A stretch of 5,349 nucleotides of DNA, taken from the NCBI GenBank assembly GCA_021790055.1, contig JAJYIL010000251.1, forward strand, positions 1 to 5,349, in the 5' to 3' direction. The DNA is from Bacteroidota bacterium (lineage in GTDB: Bacteria; Bacteroidota; Ignavibacteria; Ignavibacteriales; Ignavibacteriaceae). The position numbers were made by a program, and so were the translations under genes. Under the pieces are notes generated by a model. The model had not been told where the DNA came from. It saw only the letters and a program-made list of their open reading frames with translations, and made no database searches. This document shows positions 1 to 5,349 of the stretch, one piece after another (the stretch's first letter is position 1; each line of letters opens with the position of its first letter).

Positions 1-2709
1 AAGCTGATTGCCGATCAATTGCATTAGTTCAATAGCATTCAAGCACCACTGAGCCGTATTGTTGGTCGATACTCCTCTTACTTCATACAACGGCTGCAAG
101 CTTTGAATTCCATCAAATTTATTCATGGTGAAATTAGTATGATAATATTTGGGCTTGGCGTTAAGAAATTCATTCCACGCTCTTTTTGCATAAGCTGTAT
201 CGCCTGTTATCTTTGCATAATAGGCAGGAAGACGTGAATACCATGAGCCGGGTTTACCTAACTCAACATTTCTGCCAAGTTCTTTTTCGATTTCTTCTTT
301 CGGAGCTGCATATAATTTACAAAACTGCAGCCAAAGCTTATCCCATTTTTTATTATTTAGAAGATGACTTAATTCGAATGCTACTTCCGGTCCTCCCATT
401 AAAACAGACAGGTGTGTGGAGCCGATATCGTTCTTATTTAGCTGAAATAATTTGTAGGTTTTCGGATCGTACCCAAAGGCGCCGTCTTTACCGGAGAAGA
501 AACCGTACGGCATTTTATAAAAGCTGTTTACACCAGCCATAATCCGTTCACGGTACTTCGTATCGCCGGTACGTTCCCATTCGGTCATCCAGTTGCCAAC
601 CAACGCCAGCCAATCAGGACCGATACGAATGTGCGTGGGGTATTTGTCCTTTTTCAAAATCTCGCGTAGCGGATCAATCCTGCCTATTGCTTCATTAGAA
701 GTATCAACAGTAGCGCGCATTAAATCTCCCGTCCGTTCATCGGTGGTTAAATAATAATAAAACCGATTTAAAGCAGCTTGAGAAATACGCACCTCTTTAG
801 CGCCATCGCCCCAATGTACAACATTGTGCCTAGAGCCAAGTCCTTTAAATCGTCCGAGATGGTAGACATCTACTTCACTTGTATGACGAGTCATCGCCTC
901 AGCCATACGGAAAATATCTTCATTACCGTTTCGCAGGTAATTATACCACAACCACATGTTGGGCATCAATTCGCTGTTGTCCCAGGCAAAGCCTCCAATG
1001 TCGTATTTCCAGGTATGCCTTTGGGAATCGTAGCTATGCTGTATATCTCCATAATTCCAGAAGCCATACCAGTGCCTTTGTTCCACTTCCAATTTATAAA
1101 ATTTAAAAGCTTTGTCAAGTTGATCTTCTATCCATCGTTTTCCTTTTGTGCTTCTGTCAGGCAGGCTCCAAACACCGAAAACCGGAATACTGTGTATGTA
1201 TTCGGGAGAAGCTATAAGCAAAGGTGGTTGATTACCTTGCTGCGATATTTTACTTAAAGTATTATAAGATGGGACATCGTTCGATGCGTACAGCAAAATT
1301 TCGGAAGTGCGCCCAACTCCGGTTGCAGTGCTAAATCCCGGCTGCACATCTTCGTAACTGGCAATGAGATTATGTCCCCAGGCAAGAGTGTCGTAGCTGC
1401 GCATATCCATTGCCTCAGCATCCGGCGACCATAGCCAGGCTTTTAGCTGCGCCGTACCGAACTTTACATTATGAACTTCCAACGCTGATGGGAACGACTG
1501 CCAAAAATTACGAACGCATAATGCTAATCCGCCCGATACGTCACCAACGAAGGCTAATCCATTAGAACGCTTCCCATAACCCGCATCGATCCATGCACTT
1601 GCATCGTTAGTTCTTTTTTGAATTCTAAATCCATCGTCGTTCAGTTGTTCGAGCTTAAAATCATTCCAGCTTGCCCAATTGTTAATCAAGAATTGTTGTC
1701 TTTTAGAAAAGGCATACTCTTCGGGAATGCGTTTGCCTAAAAGCTGCCTTGAATAAATCTCTCCCTTAAAATCAAGCGGCATCCTTCCGTTGAGCGGCTG
1801 GCAGGGCTCAGCCCATAACTTGCCGTTTTCTCCTGAAAAGCGAATATGCCGGTTGTACAATTGTTCATTCAAAGGAATATCAAAGACTAATCCCAAACCG
1901 CGGATAAAATCCTTTTGCTGATCGCCGTCATATATAATTGTATGCACTATGCGAACAGATTGTTGTCCCGCATAAAAGTATAGCCTAACAATAAATGGCA
2001 GCCAGCTCCGGTTTCCCGATTCGGAAATATGTTTGCCTTCAATTTTAACTACTGCTCTTACCGGGCCATTTTGCTCAACTGTTACTTTTTCAGTATTGCC
2101 TATAAACCTTTCTCTAACGGGCTGGGCACCTAATTCCCGGCTTGGACCTTCTTGTAGAATGCAAACCAAACTGCCACCCGTGGAAATTTCCTTTCCATCC
2201 GTTTTAATATAACGACTGGGTTGTTTACCTTGCTTGGGAATATCGCATTGCAAAACGCCGGTATTCACCAATACATCATTGTCGGTTTCAGCTACCACAA
2301 CTTTTGTTTTTAATAAATCATCGCTGGCTGTTTTTGTAGGTTTCAATTCAAATGTCGTTCCGGCATTTGTATCTACCACCGTACTCAGACCAACCCATTT
2401 TAAAGAGCCATCAGGCCAATAAGCCAATTGCCATGATTGTACCGGCATAGCCTGCCCACCGGAATTTTTTAATGAAAAATTAGTTGACGGTCTAATCTTT
2501 CCTTCCGGCAGAGGCACACCCCAACTTACTCCTGTTGACAGCGATGGCGGATTTCCGCCAAGCCATGATAATTTAATCAGACCGACTTTCTGGGCAAAAA
2601 CAAAATTTTGACCAAAGCAGAAAATTATCAGCGCCCATGCTAAATATATCAACATGTTTCTCTTTTCATATAGAAAATGATTCGATATTTTTATCGTATT
2701 TATATTCAT
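1..2709 (-). CDS. Secreted exo-rhamnogalacturonan lyase, PL26/PcRGLX-like (3' end beyond window)
   Basis: An uninterrupted minus-strand frame of 903 codons runs from an ATG at 2709 to the left edge with no stop. Residues 19-40 form a signal peptide: a hydrophobic core LIYLAWALIIFCF preceded by K16-R17 and ending in FAQ. The mature start (about 43-112) has the conserved N-terminal block of the PcRGLX-like RIFT-barrel family: LSWLGGNPP, VSWGVPLPEG, then LAYWPDGSLKW. The second half (about 500-890) is rich in Trp, Tyr and His, with motifs such as RHWYGFWNYGD, YDIGGFAWDNSE and HNVVHWGDG, as expected for an alpha/alpha-barrel lyase domain. Known family members cleave rhamnogalacturonan I by beta-elimination, giving products with an unsaturated galacturonosyl end. 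At 903 residues it should be nearly complete, so few residues are probably missing; no sorting domain is visible before the edge. ATG 2655 (residue 19) is an alternative start but would leave the signal peptide without a basic n-region. The family call rests on recalled motifs; the exact substrate is inferred. Confidence 0.85.
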   Translation of the reverse strand, partial: MNINTIKISNHFLYEKRNMLIYLAWALIIFCFGQNFVFAQKVGLIKLSWLGGNPPSLSTGVSWGVPLPEGKIRPSTNFSLKNSGGQAMPVQSWQLAYWPDGSLKWVGLSTVVDTNAGTTFELKPTKTASDDLLKTKVVVAETDNDVLVNTGVLQCDIPKQGKQPSRYIKTDGKEISTGGSLVCILQEGPSRELGAQPVRERFIGNTEKVTVEQNGPVRAVVKIEGKHISESGNRSWLPFIVRLYFYAGQQSVRIVHTIIYDGDQQKDFIRGLGLVFDIPLNEQLYNRHIRFSGENGKLWAEPCQPLNGRMPLDFKGEIYSRQLLGKRIPEEYAFSKRQQFLINNWASWNDFKLEQLNDDGFRIQKRTNDASAWIDAGYGKRSNGLAFVGDVSGGLALCVRNFWQSFPSALEVHNVKFGTAQLKAWLWSPDAEAMDMRSYDTLAWGHNLIASYEDVQPGFSTATGVGRTSEILLYASNDVPSYNTLSKISQQGNQPPLLIASPEYIHSIPVFGVWSLPDRSTKGKRWIEDQLDKAFKFYKLEVEQRHWYGFWNYGDIQHSYDSQRHTWKYDIGGFAWDNSELMPNMWLWYNYLRNGNEDIFRMAEAMTRHTSEVDVYHLGRFKGLGSRHNVVHWGDGAKEVRISQAALNRFYYYLTTDERTGDLMRATVDTSNEAIGRIDPLREILKKDKYPTHIRIGPDWLALVGNWMTEWERTGDTKYRERIMAGVNSFYKMPYGFFSGKDGAFGYDPKTYKLFQLNKNDIGSTHLSVLMGGPEVAFELSHLLNNKKWDKLWLQFCKLYAAPKEEIEKELGRNVELGKPGSWYSRLPAYYAKITGDTAYAKRAWNEFLNAKPKYYHTNFTMNKFDGIQSLQPLYEVRGVSTNNTAQWCLNAIELMQLIGNQL

Positions 2710-2724
2710 GAGTTTTTTATTCAG

Positions 2725-2730
2725 CCACCT
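2725..2730 (-). promoter_or_regulatory. Possible ribosome-binding site of the PL26 gene
   Basis: AGGTGG on the minus strand lies 15 bases before ATG 2709. The match to a Shine-Dalgarno core is good but the spacing is longer than usual, so this is tentative. The alternative start at 2655 has only a weak purine run (AAAAGAGAAAC) in front of it. Confidence 0.35.
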
Positions 2731-2761
2731 TGTAAACTATTAAGAGAATTTTCGCTGGCTC

Positions 2762-2784
2762 TTTATGAAGATCAAATTCATAAA
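2762..2784. promoter_or_regulatory. Perfect 8-base inverted repeat upstream of PL26 gene (operator candidate)
   Basis: The arms TTTATGAA (2762-2769) and TTCATAAA (2777-2784) are perfect reverse complements around the 7-base spacer GATCAAA. The site is 52-75 bases before ATG 2709, where a regulator binding site would be expected. The size and AT-rich symmetry fit a dimeric DNA-binding regulator, but no regulator gene is in the window and an RNA hairpin is an alternative. Confidence 0.4.
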
Positions 2785-2808
2785 CTTGACAAGCCGGAGC
2801 CAGGAAAG

Positions 2809-2864
2809 AGGTCAGAAGTCAGAGATCAGAGGTCAGAACTGATTTCATACTTCTGATCTCTGAT
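2809..2864. repeat. Tandem heptamer repeat (ARRTCAG) with inverted copy, able to form a hairpin
   Basis: Four heptamers follow one another without gaps at 2809-2836: AGGTCAG, AAGTCAG, AGATCAG, AGGTCAG. A related inverted copy follows at 2851-2864. The 12-base arm TCAGAGATCAGA (2819-2830) is perfectly complementary to TCTGATCTCTGA (2852-2863), with a loop of 21 bases; G-T pairs extend it by one on each side. In the direction of the genes there is no T-run after the stem, so it is not a standard terminator; it could stabilise the GH105 end of the transcript or be a dispersed repeat. Confidence 0.7.
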
Positions 2865-2903
2865 ATCTTTTTCCATTTTGCACATAAGTAAACTACAAAG
2901 TTT

Positions 2904-4358
2904 TTAACGCAATAAGATTACTTTACTGCTTTGTGTAAATCCATCAACATTTAATCTGATTATGTAAGCGCCGCTTGCTAAATTGTAAGCATCAAACAGA
3001 ACGCTATAGTCTCCGCGAGTTTGATATTGGTTGACCAGCGTTTTTATTTTTTGTCCTTTTAGATTAAATACCGAGAGAACAACATTTCCATTCTTGTTTA
3101 ATAAATAATTTATTGTCGTCTGTGGATTGAATGGATTCGGGAATGCCGGGTTCAAGGTTGCTGTTGTTGGTATTGCAAGGTTTCCGGTTGCCTTCTCTGA
3201 TGAAATATCGGTAGTTCCGCCAACCAATTTATAAATTTCGCTTCCTGCAAGAAGGAAGGCTCCTAAACCATAATCTTCAAAGTTCGGCGCTTTGTCATAG
3301 GTAACCGGCTGCCCGTCGGAAGGCTGCTTCCCGGTACCTTGAACGTACCCTAAAAAACCATTTTCATGCAGAGCGTCATTAACCATACCTTCCCAGCCTT
3401 TTATAGCAGCATTTTTATATATTGAATCCGTGAGTAATCCATTGTTTACGCCCCATGCAAGGCTGAATGTAAATAAAGCGGTGCCCGAAGTTTCCTTTCC
3501 TCCATATTCCGTTGAATCGTGTAGGCTAACATTCCAAAAGCCGTCTTTACGTTGAACAGCAATTAGGGCTTCTGCCATATTTTTAAATGTTGTTATGTAC
3601 TCGTTCCTATGTGGTGCATCTGCCGGCATTACATCCAGAACTCGGGCAAGGGCGGCAAACACCCAGCCATTGCCTCTTGACCAATATGTATCTTCACCAT
3701 CCGGCGAAGTATGCGGCGGATCAAAATCTTTATCGCGCCACCATAGATGATCTTTATTATTATAAAGTCCCTGATCGCCTTGCCGGGTTTTGGTAAACAT
3801 AAACATATCATACATTCTATTAAAATAGGACGTATCATGATAAACAGCGCCAAGTTTTGCAAATACGGGCATAGCCATATGTAAGGCGTCTATCCACCAC
3901 CAGTCATCAATCTTACTGCTGTTTATCATCCTGTCGACTACTGTTTTTACTTGTTCAATACGGTTGGGTTGTTTATCGATCTGGTAAAGCTCGATATATG
4001 TTTGCCCGCAGGCCTGATCATCTGCATTACGCGTAGTAGTCCCGCCATATGCAGGTTCCCAATTATGGCTTTCTGCCCACTTGACAGCATAATTGTAGTA
4101 AATATCTTTTGGGTCAATTCTGTACATCGACATCAAACCTTCATAATACGTTGCACGCGTCCAAATATTGCTGGGCCTGCTTTTGTCTGTTACGATGTTC
4201 ACTGCAGGGTCAGGCCATTTATTCATAAAGTAATCATTTGCCAAAGTCATCCTTTCCAAAACATCTGCTTTGGTCAGCGAGTTCTGGGCATTTAGGAAAT
4301 TTATATTTACTAGGACAATAAAAAAAATAATGCATGATGCAATCAGCCGGTATGTCAT
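2904..4358 (-). CDS. Secreted GH88/GH105 unsaturated rhamnogalacturonyl hydrolase with T9SS sorting domain
   Basis: This 484-residue protein belongs to the glycosyl hydrolase 88/105 group (YteR-like), which hydrates and removes the 4,5-unsaturated uronic acid left by rhamnogalacturonan lyases. Residues 1-25 are a signal peptide ending in NAQ. The alpha/alpha-barrel domain covers about 28-378. D157 in WIDALHMAMP fits the catalytic Asp of the family; other family-like motifs are WSRGNGW (226-232), GKETSGTALF (287-296) and DYGLGAFLLAGSE (362-374). After a short linker rich in Thr and Ser, residues about 403-484 form a type A T9SS sorting domain, with NPFNPQTTINYLL at the front, NLASGAYIIRL near the end, and a KVILLR tail. 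The product is therefore expected to be outside the cell or on its surface. I start at ATG 4358, which has AGGA 7 bases upstream; an in-frame TTG at 4364 lies too close to that site. The start is 9 bases past the stop of the upstream gene, suggesting one transcript. Rhamnogalacturonan as substrate is supported by the PL26 neighbour. Confidence 0.9.
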   Translation of the reverse strand: MTYRLIASCIIFFIVLVNINFLNAQNSLTKADVLERMTLANDYFMNKWPDPAVNIVTDKSRPSNIWTRATYYEGLMSMYRIDPKDIYYNYAVKWAESHNWEPAYGGTTTRNADDQACGQTYIELYQIDKQPNRIEQVKTVVDRMINSSKIDDWWWIDALHMAMPVFAKLGAVYHDTSYFNRMYDMFMFTKTRQGDQGLYNNKDHLWWRDKDFDPPHTSPDGEDTYWSRGNGWVFAALARVLDVMPADAPHRNEYITTFKNMAEALIAVQRKDGFWNVSLHDSTEYGGKETSGTALFTFSLAWGVNNGLLTDSIYKNAAIKGWEGMVNDALHENGFLGYVQGTGKQPSDGQPVTYDKAPNFEDYGLGAFLLAGSEIYKLVGGTTDISSEKATGNLAIPTTATLNPAFPNPFNPQTTINYLLNKNGNVVLSVFNLKGQKIKTLVNQYQTRGDYSVLFDAYNLASGAYIIRLNVDGFTQSSKVILLR

Positions 4359-4365
4359 AATCAAT

Positions 4366-4370
4366 TCCTA
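4366..4370 (-). promoter_or_regulatory. Ribosome-binding site of GH105 gene, overlapping the upstream stop codon
   Basis: On the minus strand the sequence TAGGA holds both the TAG stop of the upstream gene and an AGGA Shine-Dalgarno core, 7 bases before ATG 4358. This spacing decides for ATG 4358 over TTG 4364 and suggests that translation of the two genes is coupled. Confidence 0.6.
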
Positions 4371-4757
4371 TTTTAGAAGGACTATTTTTTTTGTGAAAAT
4401 CTTCTGCTTACCCGGTGAAAGCATACCGGCATGTACAAAGTAAACCCCGCTCGCTAAATTCACACCGTCAAATATTATCTTATGTACTCCGGCTTGATAA
4501 TTCCCATTTACAAGTTCACTGATAAGACGACCATTTATATCATAAATATTTATGCTAATATTTGCAGCTTCCGGCAAAGCAAATGAGATCATTGTTTGCG
4601 GGTTGAACGGGTTGGGATAATTTTGATATAGCTGAAATTCAGTCGGGATTTTATTCTTATTATCTTCAGACTCAACATCAGTTATTGCTCCGGGTGCAAT
4701 AGTTATTTCATCCAAATTGCCAAAATCATTACCGGTAGCCGCAAAGCGGATTGTCAA
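4368..4757 (-). CDS. Downstream fragment: end of CBM and T9SS type A sorting domain
   Basis: The frame opens only with a TTG at 4757 inside a domain, so it is not an independent gene. Its first 20 residues (TIRFAATGNDFGNLDEITI) are the last strands of the carbohydrate-binding domain. A charged linker follows (about 24-40, with ESEDNKNK). From about residue 41 there is a T9SS sorting domain: QLYQNYPNPFNPQT, ALPEAANISINIYDINGR, a VNLASGVYFV strand and the basic tail KKIVLLK. In T9SS bacteria this domain directs export across the outer membrane and is usually cleaved during attachment. It is clearly different in sequence from the sorting domain of the next gene, so it is not a recent duplicate. 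The stop TAG (4370-4368) overlaps the ribosome-binding site of the GH105 gene. Confidence 0.75.
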   Translation of the reverse strand: MTIRFAATGNDFGNLDEITIAPGAITDVESEDNKNKIPTEFQLYQNYPNPFNPQTMISFALPEAANISINIYDINGRLISELVNGNYQAGVHKIIFDGVNLASGVYFVHAGMLSPGKQKIFTKKIVLLK

Positions 4758-5349
4758 AGCCGGAATTTAAATTAACGCCAAGACTGTCATAAATATAATT
4801 TGTCCAATCTCCTGTATTCTGCATAGTTAAATTTTTTGTATTACCGTTCACGATTAGACTGCCGGTTCTATCGGTACTCCCTAAAGCATACCTAAAGATC
4901 AGAGTACAATCACCTCCACCGAAACCCGGAATATTTGTAAATTCAACGGCGCTATTATTGGCATCAAAATTTGCGAAAGCAGTTCCGTTATAGCCCAAAT
5001 GATTATTATCTAAATAAACTGTCCCGACGATCCCGGCATCTTCTGCTTGAATAGTAAACGCATTACCAGGCGTTATTCTCAATACATCCGAATGAAGAGA
5101 TTCAACTTGATTTGTATCGGTAATACTTAGTGTATAATAATATGTTTTCCCGGTTGTCAGATTTATGTCAGTATAATTATTCAATCTTTTATCTACAGCA
5201 AAGCTTCTAGCAGTTGCCATATCTTCCGTCTCGGAACGATAGATGTTGACTTTAGAAATATTTCCAAAATTTTGAGATCCCCAAATTAGAAATATTGAAT
5301 TTGAGTCGAACCGGTAAGAAATGCCGGTTGGTGAATCCGGAAGAACAGT
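4729..5349 (-). CDS. Upstream fragment: Fn3 domain plus interrupted CBM6/35-like domain
   Basis: The frame is open at the right edge and gives 206 residues before the stop. Residues about 4-94 look like a fibronectin type III domain: it begins PDSPTGISY, has the central Trp strand IFLIWGSQ, the NIYRSE strand, and the typical LTTGKTYYYTLSITD closing strands. Residues from about 98 (FTIQAEDAG) to 200 look like a CBM6/CBM35-like beta-sandwich, with QAEDA at the start, a G-T-A-F-A-N-F stretch, VEFTNIPGFGGGDCTLIFRYA, and NGNTKNLTMQNTGDWTNY near the end. These modules bind or space polysaccharide-acting enzymes; neither is catalytic. The last six or so residues before the stop are out of frame. An ATG at 5220 lies in the middle of the Fn3 domain and is not a credible start, since the homology continues upstream to the window edge. 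Confidence 0.75.
   Translation of the reverse strand, partial: TVLPDSPTGISYRFDSNSIFLIWGSQNFGNISKVNIYRSETEDMATARSFAVDKRLNNYTDINLTTGKTYYYTLSITDTNQVESLHSDVLRITPGNAFTIQAEDAGIVGTVYLDNNHLGYNGTAFANFDANNSAVEFTNIPGFGGGDCTLIFRYALGSTDRTGSLIVNGNTKNLTMQNTGDWTNYIYDSLGVNLNSGFDNPLCGYR

Larger units (their letters stand above)
2710..2903. other. 194-base intergenic region between GH105 and PL26 genes
   Basis: I see no coding sequence here. It is much longer than the 9-base gap on the other side of the GH105 gene, which leaves room for a separate promoter or for RNA processing. It holds, from the GH105 side, a heptamer repeat with an inverted copy, a palindrome, and the possible ribosome-binding site of the PL26 gene. 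No convincing promoter could be assigned by eye. Confidence 0.7.
4368..5349 (-). pseudogene. Frameshifted 3' part of a secreted Fn3 - CBM6/35-like - T9SS sorting-domain protein
   Basis: Two overlapping minus-strand frames form one gene broken by a frame change near 4750. The upstream frame (5349-4729) carries an Fn3 domain and most of a carbohydrate-binding domain, then hits a stop after the spurious tail NPLCGYR. The downstream frame (to 4368) continues with TIRFAATGNDFGNLDEITI, which is the usual last strand of a CBM6/CBM35-like domain, followed by a sorting domain. Put together, the reading NLNSGFDN-TIRFAATG is what such a domain normally shows. The start of the gene is outside the window, so any catalytic domain is unseen; by context it may be a pectin- or rhamnogalacturonan-cleaving enzyme, but that is only inference. 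The break could be a real mutation or a sequencing/assembly error. If real, the product would lose the sorting domain and probably be poorly anchored or secreted. Confidence 0.8.

Noticed and set aside
186..542. Plus-strand open frame of 118 codons
   Set aside because: It is a shadow of the PL26 gene on the opposite strand; composition is rich in Arg, Leu and Tyr without any domain pattern.
778..1257. Plus-strand open frame of 159 codons
   Set aside because: It lies wholly antisense to the PL26 coding sequence, which has strong family motifs there, and its own translation shows no recognisable domain.
2723..2760. Hairpin AGCCA/TGGCT that would cover the PL26 ribosome-binding site
   Set aside because: Only 5 base pairs with a 28-base loop; expected by chance.
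2769..2792. Sigma-70-like promoter on the minus strand (TTGTCA, 18 bases, TCATAA)
   Set aside because: The -35-like box is fair but the -10 match is poor and no Bacteroidota-type TAnnTTTG box is suitably placed; not strong enough to call.
2849..2875. Plus-strand rho-independent terminator (stem followed by ATCTTTTT)
   Set aside because: The hairpin is followed by a short T-run only in the plus direction, where no gene ends; it does not serve the minus-strand genes.
2732..2895. Direct repeat GTAAACTA at 2732-2739 and 2888-2895 flanking the intergenic repeat region
   Set aside because: An 8-base match in AT-rich DNA is likely chance, and nothing between the copies resembles a mobile element.
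3951..4295. Plus-strand open frame of 114 codons
   Set aside because: It is antisense to the GH105 catalytic domain and has no domain or credible context.
4750..4762. Programmed +1 frameshift of the prfB type (CTT TGA C)
   Set aside because: The bases CTTTGAC are present on the minus strand, but the upstream frame reads them as GGC TTT GAC, so the slippery codon and stop are not in the frame that would be translated.

Overview
The window looks like part of a pectin (rhamnogalacturonan I) degradation locus from a bacterium of the Bacteroidota/Ignavibacteria side of the tree. The evidence is two C-terminal domains of the Por secretion (type IX secretion, T9SS) sorting type, with NPFNPQT openings and short basic KKIVLLK / KVILLR tails; signal peptides that cleave at an A-Q junction (NAQ, FAQ); and moderately AT-rich DNA. 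The NPFNP form of the sorting domain is common in Ignavibacteria (Melioribacter-like) and related lineages, so I lean that way, but this is inference and not a taxonomic assignment.

All convincing genes are on the minus strand and are read from right to left. (1) 5349-4368 is the 3' part of a secreted multidomain protein: a fibronectin type III domain, a CBM6/CBM35-like carbohydrate-binding domain and a T9SS sorting domain. Its catalytic part, if any, lies outside the window. The reading frame is broken inside the carbohydrate-binding domain near 4750. (2) 4358-2904 is a secreted GH88/GH105-type unsaturated rhamnogalacturonyl hydrolase with its own sorting domain, starting 9 bases after the stop of gene 1. 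(3) 2709-1 is a very long open frame (903 codons, no stop in the window) that I recognise as an exo-rhamnogalacturonan lyase of the PL26 / PcRGLX type with a signal peptide; it runs off the left edge. It is separated from gene 2 by a 194-base gap holding a heptamer repeat that can fold as a hairpin and an 8-base-arm palindrome.

Inferred joint role: an upstream endo-acting enzyme (perhaps gene 1) would cut rhamnogalacturonan I, the PL26 lyase would release short products with an unsaturated galacturonosyl end by beta-elimination, and the GH105 enzyme would remove that unsaturated uronic acid to leave rhamnose. All three are predicted to be exported. I found no RNA gene, CRISPR array, insertion sequence or plus-strand gene. 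The window is best described as an ordinary carbohydrate-utilisation locus with one notable lesion and one notable intergenic region, not as a new kind of system.
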